DNA of 64,000 nucleotides from Streptomyces actuosus (GCF_016921115.1 NZ_JAFFZS010000005.1:248001-312000), one strand, 5' to 3'; shown: positions 7,983-16,839, counted from the first letter of the stretch. Made by a program: numbers and translations. The notes: a model not told the origin generated them from the letters alone.

Positions 7983-8393
7983 TCAGGCCCTGCGGCCCAG
8001 CTCCGGACGCTTGGTGTAGTCGGTGAAGCCGAGGACGTTCCCCCAGGGATCCGCGATCTCGACGGTCCACCCGGTCGCCACGGAGAACGGCTCCTCCAGC
8101 GGCGGGATCCCGGCCGCGGCCAGCCGTCCGGCCGCCGTCCGCGCGTCCGGCACCTCGATCCACATGCGGGGGGAGGGCCACGGCGGTGGCCGGTGGCCCA
8201 GCGCCTCCTCCTGCCGCAGCAGCACGCCGGGTGCCTCCCCGCCGACCCGCAGCAGCGCGATGCCCGCCTCGTCGAACCGGAACCCGACGGTGAACCCGGC
8301 CCGCTCGTAGAACCCCACGGCCTGCCCCAGGTCCCCGACGGGCAGCATCACGTTGTCGAACCCGAGCAGCTCGTACGACTCGTCATCTGACAT
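7983..8393 (-). CDS. VOC superfamily (glyoxalase/bleomycin-resistance fold) protein
   Basis: This is a 136-residue single-domain protein. The first beta-alpha-beta unit reads LGFDNVMLPVGDLGQAVGFYERAGFTVGFR; the second ends with VEIADPWGNVLGFTDYTKRP, the typical C-terminal end of a VOC domain. Such proteins bind metals or small molecules and include isomerases, dioxygenases and drug-binding proteins; the role here is unknown. The ATG at 8393 is the first start before the domain. The region upstream of this gene is full of inverted repeats. Confidence 0.85.
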   Translation of the reverse strand: MSDDESYELLGFDNVMLPVGDLGQAVGFYERAGFTVGFRFDEAGIALLRVGGEAPGVLLRQEEALGHRPPPWPSPRMWIEVPDARTAAGRLAAAGIPPLEEPFSVATGWTVEIADPWGNVLGFTDYTKRPELGRRA

Positions 8394-8429
8394 ACCGTCA
8401 GAATAGAAGCGCACCGGCCCGGAACCGGT

Positions 8430-8586
8430 GATTGCGGGGGTGTTCGGGCCGCGATGTCGGTCGGATGCCGGTGCGCGCACGGGCATCCGACCGCCCACCC
8501 TGCGCGCTCATCGAAAAGGTGCCCCCGCAATCCGCGCGGACACGACGTCAGCAGTCGCGTCCTTGCGGTTCAGGAGCACCTTTTCG
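8430..8586. repeat. Cluster of interlaced inverted repeats upstream of the VOC gene
   Basis: Three perfect inverted pairs lie in 157 bp. GATTGCGGGGG (8430-8440) pairs with CCCCCGCAATC (8522-8532). A near-perfect 36-bp palindrome occupies 8458-8493. CGAAAAGGTGC (8512-8522) pairs with GCACCTTTTCG (8576-8586) and encloses a further 9-bp stem (8538-8546 with 8554-8562, one mismatch). The first and third pairs share base 8522 and cannot both form, so alternative folds are possible. No protein gene is evident here. Confidence 0.75.
8458..8493. repeat. 36-bp palindrome with a single mismatched pair
   Basis: The two 18-bp halves meet at 8475/8476. All positions pair except 8470 with 8481. The outer arm CGGTCGGATGCC (8458-8469) and the inner GTGCG/CGCAC are perfect. 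This is much longer than expected by chance and could be an operator, a cruciform or part of a small mobile or REP-like element. Confidence 0.85.
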
Positions 8587-8859
8587 CACTCTGCGCCAGA
8601 TCGGCTCGCTCGGCTGGCACCCGGAGCCGATCACGGGACCGGTTTCGGCGGGGCATGCATCGAGCGGTCCGGACGGAACCGGGCCCACTCCCGCTCGCGC
8701 CTGAGCGCCACGTGACCGACGGCGACGGGGGTTCGGCGCGTGATGGGGATGGTCCGTCCGGGCGACGGTACGCGATTCCGCGCGTCCTGCTCGGCCGTGG
8801 GCTGCGCGCAGGCATCGGCGGCGGGTACGTCCGTCAGCCGTGGACCTCGGGCGAGGTCC

Positions 8860-9186
8860 TTACTCGCCGCTCTGTGCCTCGGCGTCGGCGACCGCGATCG
8901 TGAAGCCGAGGGCTTTGGCGAGGTTGCCGGCCGCCGCCATGACGCGGGCCGTACCCACGACAGGAGCGATGGCGACAAGGACGTCCTGCACCTGCTCGGC
9001 CGTCAGACCGGCCTGGATGGCGGGGTCGATGTGGGCGACGTACGAGATCGGCGGTGCGTCCGAAGCGGCGAGAGCCGCGATGCGGGTGAGCAGGAGCGTT
9101 TCCGGAGCCAGCCCGCACCGCTCGATCGAGTCGACCGTCATCGCGGCGATGGTGTCCAGTACAGGCGTCTCGGATGCTGTGGCCAT
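8860..9186 (-). CDS. Carboxymuconolactone-decarboxylase-like (AhpD fold) protein without CxxC
   Basis: This is a 108-residue all-helical protein. LAPETLLLTRIAALAA, IDPAIQAGLTAEQVQDVLVAIAPVVGTARV and AAAGNLAKALGF follow the core of the CMD/AhpD family. The redox CxxC of AhpD-type members is absent; the only cysteine is in IERCGL. A peroxidase-partner role is therefore unlikely. The ATG at 9186 follows AGGAG by 9 nt. It precedes the palindrome cluster and the VOC gene on the same strand. Confidence 0.75.
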   Translation of the reverse strand: MATASETPVLDTIAAMTVDSIERCGLAPETLLLTRIAALAASDAPPISYVAHIDPAIQAGLTAEQVQDVLVAIAPVVGTARVMAAAGNLAKALGFTIAVADAEAQSGE

Positions 9187-9718
9187 GGCAGTCGTCTCCT
9201 GTGGGTGTCATGGGGGAATCACGGGGGGGGCGACGCGTGGGGGGTTCCTCACAGGGCGGCCCCACGTTCGACCGTAAGCCCGTTTCCGGCGGTTCGCCCA
9301 TCGAGGGACCGGCCGAGGAGGGAGCCGTACTGTCTCGCCGCCGGGCGGCGTCGTCGTCCGGGCCGTCCGAGGCTGTTCGGCAGCGGCCGGCGACGACCCG
9401 TGACCACCGCTCGGGGCCCGTTCGCGCGGGAGGCCCTCGGGACGCGGTGGCGGGGCGTCCGGGATGTCGAGGCCGGACGGCGAAGCCGACCGCCGCCGGG
9501 CTCGCCTCGTCCGCCGTGGCGACGGGCCCGTGCCCGACGGCTCATCGCGGAGCCCTGTCCTCGGGACCCACGGGCGGGCTTCCGGGCGCGATCGAGGAAC
9601 GTCCGAAGGATCGCGACCGACCTTCCGTGTGAGGCGTCGGTCGCGCATCGGCCGTTCACCCGGGCCGGCGCCCGGACCGGCCCCGCACGACCGCAGCTTC
9701 CACGGCTGAGGCACGCAG
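9187..9718. other. About 530 bp with no recognised gene
   Basis: Long frames are open on both strands but carry Arg/Pro/Ser-rich low-information sequence. It lies between the sdhB terminator and the start of the minus-strand CMD-like gene, so it should hold that gene's promoter. Nothing more specific is visible. Confidence 0.4.
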
Positions 9719-9780
9719 GAGGGCCCCGGTCCGGTGTCGTCCCTCGGGTCCAAGGGGTCGTCCACCGGGCCGGGGCCCTC
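9719..9780 (-). terminator. Terminator of the sdh operon
   Basis: An 18-bp stem (9719-9736 with 9763-9780) has only one G-T pair and closes a 26-nt loop. It lies 18 bp beyond the sdhB stop codon, where the end of the sdhCDAB transcript is expected. Confidence 0.75.
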
Positions 9781-9797
9781 TCGCATGCCGCGGACGG

Positions 9798-10559
9798 TCA
9801 GTAGCGGCGCGTGATCAGCGCGCGCTTGACCTCGGCGATCGCCTTCGTGACCTCGATACCGCGCGGACAGGCGTCCGTGCAGTTGAAGGTCGTGCGGCAG
9901 CGCCAGACGCCGTCGCGGTCGTTGAGGATCTCCAGGCGCTGCTCGGCGGCATCGTCACGCGAGTCGAAGATGAAGCGGTGCGCGTTGACGATGGCGGCCG
10001 GGCCGAAGTACTGGCCGTCGTTCCAGAAGACCGGGCACGAGGACGTGCAGGCGGCGCACAGGATGCACTTCGTGGTGTCGTCGAAGCGCTCCCGGTCCTC
10101 CGCCGTCTGCAGACGCTCGCGCGTCGGCTCGTTGGTGTCCTTCGCGATCAGGAAGGGCATCACGTCGCGGTACGCCTGGAAGAACGGCTCCATGTCGACG
10201 ACCAGGTCCTTCAGGACCGTCAGGCCCTTGATGGGCTCGACCGTGATCGGCTTCTCGGGGTTGATGTCCTTGATCAGCGTCTTGCACGCGAGGCGGTTCT
10301 TGCCGTTGATCCGCATCGCGTCGGATCCGCAGATGCCGTGCGCGCAGGACCGGCGGAAGGTCAGCGTGCCGTCCAGGTCCCACTTGATCTTGTGGAGGCC
10401 GTCGAGGACGCGCTCCTTCGGGTCGATCTCCAGCTGGAAGTCTTCCCAGGCCGCCTCGGCCGAGACCTCCGGGTTGAACCGGCGGATCCGGAAGGTGACC
10501 GTGATGTACGGGGAGGCCGCGGACTCCGCCTCGACCTTGTCCAGAACAGGGGTAGCCAT
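9798..10559 (-). CDS. sdhB: Succinate dehydrogenase iron-sulfur subunit
   Basis: This 253-residue subunit passes electrons from the flavin subunit to quinone in complex II. All three cluster motifs are visible: the [2Fe-2S] ligands in CAHGICGSDA with a later NRLAC, the [4Fe-4S] motif CILCAACTSSCPVF, and the [3Fe-4S] region CRTTFNCTDACPRGI. The length is normal for the family. Its ATG at 10559 overlaps the sdhA stop (TGATG), so translation is coupled. It is the last gene of sdhCDAB, followed by a strong hairpin. Confidence 0.97.
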   Translation of the reverse strand: MATPVLDKVEAESAASPYITVTFRIRRFNPEVSAEAAWEDFQLEIDPKERVLDGLHKIKWDLDGTLTFRRSCAHGICGSDAMRINGKNRLACKTLIKDINPEKPITVEPIKGLTVLKDLVVDMEPFFQAYRDVMPFLIAKDTNEPTRERLQTAEDRERFDDTTKCILCAACTSSCPVFWNDGQYFGPAAIVNAHRFIFDSRDDAAEQRLEILNDRDGVWRCRTTFNCTDACPRGIEVTKAIAEVKRALITRRY

Positions 10560-12313
10560 CAGTACTTACGCTCCATCGGCTGGTAGCGGGTCTGGACGAC
10601 CGGCTTGTAGTCGAGACGGACGGAATCGGACCCGTCGGCGCCGACCTCGCGGTACGCCATGGTGTGGCGCATGAAGTTGACGTCGTCGCGGTTGGGGTGG
10701 TCCTCGCGGTAGTGACCGCCGCGGGACTCCTTGCGGGCCAGTGCCGACACCGCCATGACCTCGGCCAGGTCGAGCAGGTTGCCGAGCTCGATGGCCTCCA
10801 GCAGGTCCGTGTTGAACCGCTTGCCCTTGTCCTGGATCGCCACGTTCTTGAAGCGCGCGCGCAGCTCGGCGATCTTGTCGACGGCCGTCTTGATCGTCTG
10901 CTCGGTGCGGAACACCATGACGTTGGCGTCCATGGTCTCCTGGAGCTCGCGGCGCAGCTGCGCCACCCGCTCGGTGCCCGTGGAGTCGCGCAGCTGCTCG
11001 ATCTGCGCGACGACCTGCTCGGCCGGGTTCTCCGGCAGCTCGACGAAGTCCGCCTTCTGCGCGTACTCCGCCGCCGAGATGCCGGCCCGGCGGCCGAACA
11101 CGTTGATGTCCAGCAGCGAGTTGGTGCCGAGGCGGTTGGCGCCGTGCACGGACACGCAGGCGACCTCGCCGGCCGCGTACAGGCCCGGGACGACGGTGGT
11201 GTTGTCCGCCAGGACCTCACCCTCGACGTTGGTCGGGATGCCGCCCATGGCGTAGTGCGCGGTCGGCTGGATCGGGATCGGGTCCGTGTAGGGCTCGATG
11301 CCGAGGTACGTGCGCGCGAACTCGGTGATGTCGGGCAGCTTGGCGTCCAGCTGCTCCGGCGGCAGGTGGGTCAGGTCGAGGTAGACGTGGTCGCCCTCGG
11401 GACCGCAGCCGCGGCCCTCGCGGATCTCCGTGTAGATGGAGCGGGAGACGACGTCGCGGGAGGCGAGGTCCTTCATGACCGGCGCGTACTTCTCCATGAA
11501 GCGCTCGCCGTCCTTGTTGCGGAGGATGCCGCCCTCACCGCGGGCGCCCTCCGTCAGCAGGATGCCCATGCGCCAGATGCCGGTCGGGTGGAACTGGAAG
11601 AACTCCATGTCCTCCAGCGGGAGGCCCCGCCGGTACACCGCGGCCTGGCCGTCGCCGGTGAGGGTGTGCGCGTTGGACGTCACCTTGAAGAACTTGCCGC
11701 AGCCGCCGGAGGCGTAGATCACGGACTTCGCCTGGAAGACGTGGATCTCGCCGGTCGCCAGCTCGTACGCCACCACGCCGGCGGACTTCCTGACGCCGTC
11801 GACCTCGGTGATCAGCTGGTCGAGGACGTAGAACTCGTTGAAGAACTCCACGCCCTCCTTGACGCAGTTCTGGTACAGCGTCTGGAGGATCATGTGGCCG
11901 GTGCGGTCGGCCGCGTAGCAGGAGCGGCGGACGGGGGCCTCGCCGTGGTTGCGGGAGTGCCCGCCGAAGCGGCGCTGGTCGATCGTCCCGTCGGGCGTCC
12001 GGTTGAACGGCAGGCCCATCTTCTCCAGGTCGAGGACGGAGTCGATGGCCTCCTTCGCCAGGATCTCGGCGGCGTCCTGGTCGACCAGGTAGTCACCGCC
12101 CTTGATCGTGTCGAAGGTGTGCCACTCCCAGTTGTCCTCCTCCACGTTGGCCAGCGCGGCGGCCATGCCGCCCTGCGCGGCGCCCGTGTGGGACCGGGTG
12201 GGGTAGAGCTTCGTGAGCACCGCGGTGCGGCTGCGCTTGGTCGCCTCGATGGCGGCCCGCATACCGGCGCCGCCGGCGCCGACGATGACGGTGTCGTACT
12301 TGTGGATCTTCAT
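10559..12313 (-). CDS. sdhA: Succinate dehydrogenase flavoprotein subunit
   Basis: This 584-residue catalytic subunit oxidises succinate to fumarate in the TCA cycle. The FAD-binding [15 protein letters not shown] motif is at the N-terminus, and [15 protein letters not shown] carries the histidine expected to bind FAD covalently. [27 protein letters not shown] and the C-terminal capping region with R-rich active-site elements are all present. The length and order match complex II proteins. It overlaps sdhB by one base and lies 24 bp after sdhD. Confidence 0.97.
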   Translation of the reverse strand: MKIHKYDTVIVGAGGAGMRAAIEATKRSRTAVLTKLYPTRSHTGAAQGGMAAALANVEEDNWEWHTFDTIKGGDYLVDQDAAEILAKEAIDSVLDLEKMGLPFNRTPDGTIDQRRFGGHSRNHGEAPVRRSCYAADRTGHMILQTLYQNCVKEGVEFFNEFYVLDQLITEVDGVRKSAGVVAYELATGEIHVFQAKSVIYASGGCGKFFKVTSNAHTLTGDGQAAVYRRGLPLEDMEFFQFHPTGIWRMGILLTEGARGEGGILRNKDGERFMEKYAPVMKDLASRDVVSRSIYTEIREGRGCGPEGDHVYLDLTHLPPEQLDAKLPDITEFARTYLGIEPYTDPIPIQPTAHYAMGGIPTNVEGEVLADNTTVVPGLYAAGEVACVSVHGANRLGTNSLLDINVFGRRAGISAAEYAQKADFVELPENPAEQVVAQIEQLRDSTGTERVAQLRRELQETMDANVMVFRTEQTIKTAVDKIAELRARFKNVAIQDKGKRFNTDLLEAIELGNLLDLAEVMAVSALARKESRGGHYREDHPNRDDVNFMRHTMAYREVGADGSDSVRLDYKPVVQTRYQPMERKY

Positions 12314-12337
12314 GAGTGGTTTACCTCAGCCCCGTGC

Positions 12338-12820
12338 CTAGCGGATGTTCGGGTCGAAGGTGAAGATCACCAGCGTGCCCAGCAGGATGGTGAAGACCGC
12401 GGCGGTGTAGAGCAGGGCCTTCAGCCACAGGCGGGTGTTCGCCCGCTCCGCGTAGTCGTTGATGACGGTGCGCAGGCCGTTGGTGCCGTGCAGCATCGCC
12501 AGCCACAGCATCAGCAGGTCCCAGACCTGCCAGAACGGCGAGGCCCAGCGGCCGGCCACGAAGGCGAAGCCGATCTTGCTGACGCCGCCGTCGAGGACCA
12601 GCTGGATCAGCAGGTGCCCGATGACGAGGACGACCAGCACCACACCCGACAGGCGCATGAAGAGCCAGGCCGCCAGCTCGAAGTTGCCCCGGGTGGACTT
12701 CGGGGTCTTCTTGGTGCGCTTGCGCGGGGCCTCGATGAGGGGCGCCGGGTTGTCGACGGTGTAGACGGACCCGCCCTCGACCGGGCCGATCCCCGAAGCG
12801 CTGGTTTCAGTCGTGGACAT
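12338..12820 (-). CDS. sdhD: Succinate dehydrogenase membrane anchor subunit
   Basis: This 160-residue subunit has a ~45-residue soluble N-terminus, then three membrane helices starting at AAWLFMRLSGVVLVVLVIGHLL. The GHLLIQ histidine and the LHGTNGLRTVINDY segment are the heme/quinone-site elements expected for an SdhD-type anchor. It ends FTFDPNIR shortly before sdhA and starts 5 bp after the sdhC stop, inside the sdhCDAB operon. Confidence 0.92.
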   Translation of the reverse strand: MSTTETSASGIGPVEGGSVYTVDNPAPLIEAPRKRTKKTPKSTRGNFELAAWLFMRLSGVVLVVLVIGHLLIQLVLDGGVSKIGFAFVAGRWASPFWQVWDLLMLWLAMLHGTNGLRTVINDYAERANTRLWLKALLYTAAVFTILLGTLVIFTFDPNIR

Positions 12821-12825
12821 TGGCG

Positions 12826-13206
12826 TCAGCTCCCGAACAGTTCACGAGCGGCGTGGCCGAGGACGGGGTAGATCGCCCCGAGCATCAGCACGACCCACAG
12901 GCCCACGACGGACCAGAGCATCTGCTTCTGGTAGCGGGGGCCCTTCGACCAGAAGTCGACGGCGATGACACGCAGGCCGTTGAGCGCGTGGAAGAGGATG
13001 GCGGCGACGAGGCCGTACTCGAGTACGGCGACGATCGGCGTCTTGTAGGTGGCTACGACCTTGTCGTAGTCCTCGGGGGAGACACGCACGAGAGCGGTGT
13101 CCAGCACGTGAACGAACAGGAAGAAGAAAATGAGGACGCCGGTGACTCGGTGAGCCACCCAGGACCACATTCCTTCCCGGCCGCGGTACAGCGTTCCAGC
13201 CGGCAC
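12826..13206 (-). CDS. sdhC: Succinate dehydrogenase cytochrome b556 subunit
   Basis: This 126-residue first gene of the operon encodes a membrane anchor with three helices. SWVAHRVTGVLIFFFLFVHVLDTALV and ILFHALNGLRVIAVDF carry the heme-ligand-type histidines of SdhC. The GTG at 13206 (VPAGTLYRGREGMWSW) is chosen because GGAGG lies 8 nt upstream. A longer frame to 13281 adds a Pro/Ala-rich stretch with no ribosome site. Confidence 0.92.
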   Translation of the reverse strand: MPAGTLYRGREGMWSWVAHRVTGVLIFFFLFVHVLDTALVRVSPEDYDKVVATYKTPIVAVLEYGLVAAILFHALNGLRVIAVDFWSKGPRYQKQMLWSVVGLWVVLMLGAIYPVLGHAARELFGS

Positions 13207-13570
13207 GGAAGTTTCCTCCGGGAGCGGGGTGGGGGCCGCGCCGGCGTCGGTGTCGGTCGGGCCCGGCCGGGTACGGTCCACCGGCCCCCAGCATCGTAGC
13301 GACGTGTGCCTGCGGTGCTTACAGCGGGCCTACCTGTGTGATCAAACTGGCACCGGACGGGCTATCCGGCGGCTGCTTCTGGAAGGGGGTGTCCGGTTAT
13401 ACGACGGTTCGCCGCCGTTCGGATGCGGCCGGTGCCGCCGTCCGGGGGCGAAGGTGCCGCCGTCCGGGTGCGCGGGGGCCGCCGGACGGGTGCGCGGGGG
13501 CCGCCGGACGGGGAGGGGCGTGACGCCGGCCCGCTCGTCCCGGGGGTGTCCGGCCGGCGGTCGGATCCGG
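13207..13570. other. Region upstream of sdhC with GC-rich repeats
   Basis: The sdh promoter should lie here on the minus strand. A TACGAT hexamer (minus strand, near 13294-13299) is a possible -10, without a good -35. A 22-bp unit starting GGGTGCGCGGGGG is repeated twice in tandem at 13466-13487 and 13488-13509, and related CCGCCGTCCGG phrases flank it. No gene is recognisable. Confidence 0.35.
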
Positions 13571-14143
13571 CTACCGCCCGGTGCCGCCGAGGCGCCTCAC
13601 CAGGCGTTGTCCCGCCAGGCGGCGCAGCTCCTCCGCCGCGACCACCCGTTCCTCCTCCACGTCGTTGGCCAGCCGTGACCGGATGCCCTCCAGGACGTGG
13701 TCGAGGGCCTCCTGGCGGCTCACTCCGCCCAGGCAGACGACGAACGCATGTCCGAATCGGGCCTCGTAGGCGGCGTGCGCCGCGCTCAGAGCCGTGTGGG
13801 CCGCCCCGTAGGTGTCCGCGGGCAGGGTGGGCATCGACTCGCCCGCCAGCGCCTCGGCCAGGTCGCCGGGGGTCAGGTCGTACGCCGCCTCGTCCGAGGC
13901 CGCGACGAGGGTGCCCACGTCGGGATAGGGGCGGTGGGCGGCGAGCCGGTGGGCCCACCGGTCGCTGTGCAGGCAGGCCAGCAGGGTGCGCCGGGCCTGC
14001 TCGGCGGGCTCCGTGTTGAACACGTCGAGGGGGGTCCGCGATGGTGGGGGGATGACGCGCGGCTGCTCGGGGAGTCCCGGCAGGGCCAGACGGCCCGGAG
14101 GATGGGGAAGACGGTGCGCTGGCAGCGTGGGTCCTCGTGTCAC
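13571..14143 (-). CDS. OHCU-decarboxylase-fold protein (UraD-like), catalytic motif altered
   Basis: This is a 190-residue protein. The core from about residue 42 matches the 2-oxo-4-hydroxy-4-carboxy-5-ureidoimidazoline decarboxylase fold: ARRTLLACLHSDRWAHRLA, the RPYPDVGTLVAASDEA segment, YEARFGHAFVVCLGG, EALDHVLEGIRSRLANDVEEE and ELRRLAGQRLVRRL. In ureide catabolism the enzyme makes S-allantoin from OHCU. The usual HPRxG motif with the catalytic His is replaced here by GESMP, so activity is doubtful. No other urate-pathway gene is nearby. The GTG at 14143 has no clear ribosome site; the first ~35 residues are weakly supported. An inverted repeat lies just upstream. Confidence 0.65.
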   Translation of the reverse strand: MTRGPTLPAHRLPHPPGRLALPGLPEQPRVIPPPSRTPLDVFNTEPAEQARRTLLACLHSDRWAHRLAAHRPYPDVGTLVAASDEAAYDLTPGDLAEALAGESMPTLPADTYGAAHTALSAAHAAYEARFGHAFVVCLGGVSRQEALDHVLEGIRSRLANDVEEERVVAAEELRRLAGQRLVRRLGGTGR

Positions 14144-14165
14144 GTGTGGTGTGGCAGGGGATGGT

Positions 14166-14184
14166 GTGAGACGCGAGGTCTCAC
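14166..14184. promoter_or_regulatory. Operator-like inverted repeat in a divergent promoter region
   Basis: GTGAGAC (14166-14172) and GTCTCAC (14178-14184) form a perfect 7-5-7 inverted repeat. The adjacent TTATAA (14186-14191) is a possible -10 in either direction; on the minus strand the repeat would cover the start of the OHCU-like transcript. The arrangement resembles an operator for a dimeric repressor. The regulator is unknown. Confidence 0.5.
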
Positions 14185-14299
14185 GTTATAAGACCGTGCT
14201 CATGCCGTCTCCGACGGCCGCCCGAATTTCACTCGAACAGGAGAGTTTCGGAACATGTGGTGGACGACCCCTCGAACGCCCGGGACGTAGGTTGACGCC

Positions 14300-15961
14300 G
14301 TGAGCCAGCACAGGCGCCGGGCCCCGGCGAACAAGGTGAAGCAGAGGCGGCTGGTCGTCGCGGCGGTGACCGCCGGGACGATCGCGCTCGGGGTCGGTGT
14401 CGGCGTGTGGGCCGCCGACGGCGGCGGCACCTCCTCGGCGACCGCCACGCGGCAGCCGTCCGACACCGGGTCGGCCGCGTCGTCGGGCGCCACCGGTACG
14501 ACGACTTCCCCGACTCCCAGCCCGACGCGGACCTACCCGCTGTCGAAGACGCCCCGCACGATCCCGGCCGTCCGGTCCCACACCCCGGCCCGCGGGCCCG
14601 GATGGCGGCCCGCGAGCGGGGAGCGGGTGGTCGTCGGCGCCCCGGAGCTCGCCGACGAGGGGCGGCTCGTCGCCGGCGAGCTGGGGCTGGTCTACGCGGG
14701 CGAGTCGGACGACGCGCGCGCCGGGGACGTACGGCTGGAGCTCGGCGGCGACAAGGGCGCGAACCCGGAGTCGTACACCATGACCGTGCGCGACGGGCGG
14801 GTCGTCGTCAGCGGGCCGGGCGAGGCCGGCGTCTTCTACGGGACGCGCACCCTCAAGCAGGAGGTGCACGGCGGCGGCAGCGCCCCGGAGGGCGTGGTGC
14901 GGGACGAGCCCGCGAAGCCGGTGCGCGGGTTCATGCTCGACATCGCCCGCAAGCCCTTCAGCGCCGACTGGATCGAGGACCGGGTGCGCGAGCTGGGCGA
15001 CCTGAAGTTCAACCAGCTGGGGCTGCACTTCTCCGACGACCAGGGCTTCCGGATCGCCTCCGACACCCACCCCGAGGTCGTGTCCAAGGACCATCTGACC
15101 AAGGCGCAGGTCAAGAAGATCGTCGACCTCGCGGCGGCCCGCCACATCGCCGTCGTGCCGGAGATCGACTCCCCGGGGCACCTCGGCGCCGTCCTCGCCG
15201 CCCACCCCGAACTCCAGCTGCGCAACGTGCGGGGCCTGGCCGCGCGCGGCGCCATCGACATATCCAAGGAGAAGTCGGCCTCGATCGTCGACGACCTGCT
15301 GAACGAGTACGCCGGCCTCTTCCCCGGCGCGGACTGGCACCTGGGCGGCGACGAGTACCGGGCGCTGACCGTGTCCGACCCCGCGGCCTCCTATCCGCAG
15401 CTCGCCGCGGCCGCCCGCAAGGCCTACGGCTCCGGTGCGACGGTGGCCGACCTGGCCACCGGGTGGCTCGACGACCGCGCCGACACCGTCCGCGCCCACG
15501 GCCGCACCCCGCGGGCGTGGAACGACGGCTTCTTCCGGGACACCTCCGTGCAGCCGGCCGAGGACATCCAGGTCGCCTACTGGACCGGCAAGGAGATCGG
15601 GGCCCGGCAACCGGTGGAGTACCTGAGGGCCGGGCGGAAGCTGATCAACTACAACGACGAGTTCCTGTACTACGTGCTCGGGGAGCCGCAGACCTTCGTC
15701 TATCCGACGGGGCAGCGGATCTACGAGCAGTGGACGCCCCGGGTGCTGCGGGGCACGACGGCCGTGCCGGCCGCCTACGACGGCCAGATCCTCGGCGGGA
15801 CCTTCGCGGTCTGGTGCGACCTGGCCGGCAGCCAGACCCAGGCCCAGGTCGCGGCCGGTGTCCGGATGCCGCTACGGGCCACCGCGCAGAAGCTGTGGAA
15901 CCCGGACAAACCCTCGCTGAGCTGGGCGGAGTTCCGGGCGCTCGCCGACCGGCTGGGCTGA
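14300..15961 (+). CDS. Secreted beta-N-acetylhexosaminidase (glycoside hydrolase family 20)
   Basis: This is a 553-residue exported enzyme. A basic start (MSQHRRRAPANKVKQRR) and a hydrophobic segment up to about residue 40 form a signal or anchor, followed by a Ser/Thr/Pro linker. The GH20 N-terminal domain spans about 85-195; the catalytic barrel starts at VRGFMLDIARKPFS. The key HLGGDE motif (about residue 350) carries the acid/base Asp-Glu pair. It should release terminal GlcNAc/GalNAc from chitin or glycan fragments. The GTG at 14300 lies 6 nt after a TAGGTT that could be a -10, so it may be leaderless. No DasR-like site was seen upstream. Confidence 0.88.
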   Translation: MSQHRRRAPANKVKQRRLVVAAVTAGTIALGVGVGVWAADGGGTSSATATRQPSDTGSAASSGATGTTTSPTPSPTRTYPLSKTPRTIPAVRSHTPARGPGWRPASGERVVVGAPELADEGRLVAGELGLVYAGESDDARAGDVRLELGGDKGANPESYTMTVRDGRVVVSGPGEAGVFYGTRTLKQEVHGGGSAPEGVVRDEPAKPVRGFMLDIARKPFSADWIEDRVRELGDLKFNQLGLHFSDDQGFRIASDTHPEVVSKDHLTKAQVKKIVDLAAARHIAVVPEIDSPGHLGAVLAAHPELQLRNVRGLAARGAIDISKEKSASIVDDLLNEYAGLFPGADWHLGGDEYRALTVSDPAASYPQLAAAARKAYGSGATVADLATGWLDDRADTVRAHGRTPRAWNDGFFRDTSVQPAEDIQVAYWTGKEIGARQPVEYLRAGRKLINYNDEFLYYVLGEPQTFVYPTGQRIYEQWTPRVLRGTTAVPAAYDGQILGGTFAVWCDLAGSQTQAQVAAGVRMPLRATAQKLWNPDKPSLSWAEFRALADRLG

Positions 15962-16267
15962 GCGCGTCGCCGATCGCGCCCGGCCCGTCCGGTCGGGCGC
16001 CCCGCCACCGGTGACCCTGACGGCTGCGCCTCCCTGCCGTGCCGAGTCGATCCTGCGCGATACGCGCTGATCCGGCGCGCCTCGCGCGCGGGACGGAGTG
16101 CCCTCCGTCGCCGTGCCCGCCCGGCCCGGACGATTGGCCGAAAACACCTTCTTCCGCTGGAACGGCCGACTCGGCGTGGCGGCCGTGTGACACTACGGGA
16201 GCGTTGCACGCAGTAAGGGGAAGTGCGGGCTCCGTATAGGGACGGCGCCCCGTCTAGGGAGGCGTGG
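15962..16267. other. Spacer without gene
   Basis: About 300 bp between the hexosaminidase and the next plus-strand gene. Short GC palindromes such as GGCGCGCC occur near 16075-16095 and could end transcription. The promoter of the following gene should be at the right end. No ORF is convincing. Confidence 0.35.
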
Positions 16268-16825
16268 ATGAGCCTGGTGGACCTCATCTCTCAGGCCGAC
16301 GACCGCGGGCTGGCCGCGAGCGGATTGGCTTGTTTGGATCGGTGCGTGCCGCTGCTGGGTGGCGACGACGAGACACTGCGGCCCCTGTGGGGCAGCCTCG
16401 CGGAGGGCGTCGGCGACGACGTCTGGGGCACTGCCCTGGAACAGGTGCGCGGAAAGCTCGCCGGATCGGAGGAGCCCGGCACGGACGAGCCTGTCCAGCT
16501 GGCCCGGCGGATGCTCTCCGCCGCGCCCGACGCGCCGTCCGCCGAGGGGATGCGGCTGTGGGCCGACGCCTGCTCGGTGGCCTCCCTCCAGATCCACCGG
16601 CTGCTCGACCCCGCCGAGGACGCGGGCAGCGTCGATGCCCGCCGGGAGGGCCGCACGGACGGCATGTCGCCCCTCGTCGCGGCCGAGCTGCGCCGCCAGG
16701 TCACCGTCCTGGAGGTGCTGGCCGGGCACGGGCCGACCGGGCTGCGCCGGGCCCTGGAGGTCTCCACCGAGGGGCGCCGCGTCCTGCGGGCCGTGGTGTC
16801 CCGCAGGGCCCGCGGGCTCGGCTGA
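16268..16825 (+). CDS. Conserved actinobacterial protein of unknown function
   Basis: This is a 185-residue soluble protein, acidic in its N-terminal half and Arg-rich at the end (VVSRRARGLG). It appears mostly helical, with no membrane segment, cysteine cluster or known catalytic motif. The ATG at 16268 follows AGGGAGG by about 5 nt and gives MSLVDLISQADDRG. It is convergent with the DUF1877 gene 14 bp away. I do not recognise the family and assign no function. Confidence 0.65.
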   Translation: MSLVDLISQADDRGLAASGLACLDRCVPLLGGDDETLRPLWGSLAEGVGDDVWGTALEQVRGKLAGSEEPGTDEPVQLARRMLSAAPDAPSAEGMRLWADACSVASLQIHRLLDPAEDAGSVDARREGRTDGMSPLVAAELRRQVTVLEVLAGHGPTGLRRALEVSTEGRRVLRAVVSRRARGLG

Positions 16826-16839
16826 GGACCGCCGGGACC

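Noticed and set aside
8511-8580. Short minus-strand frame (VLLNRKDATADVV...) inside the palindrome cluster
   Set aside because: Only 23 codons, start without ribosome site, and its sequence is explained by the inverted repeat arms; left unannotated.
14200-15610. Minus-strand frame of 474 codons over the hexosaminidase
   Set aside because: Antisense shadow of the GH20 gene, whose HLGGDE motif and signal peptide are clear on the plus strand.
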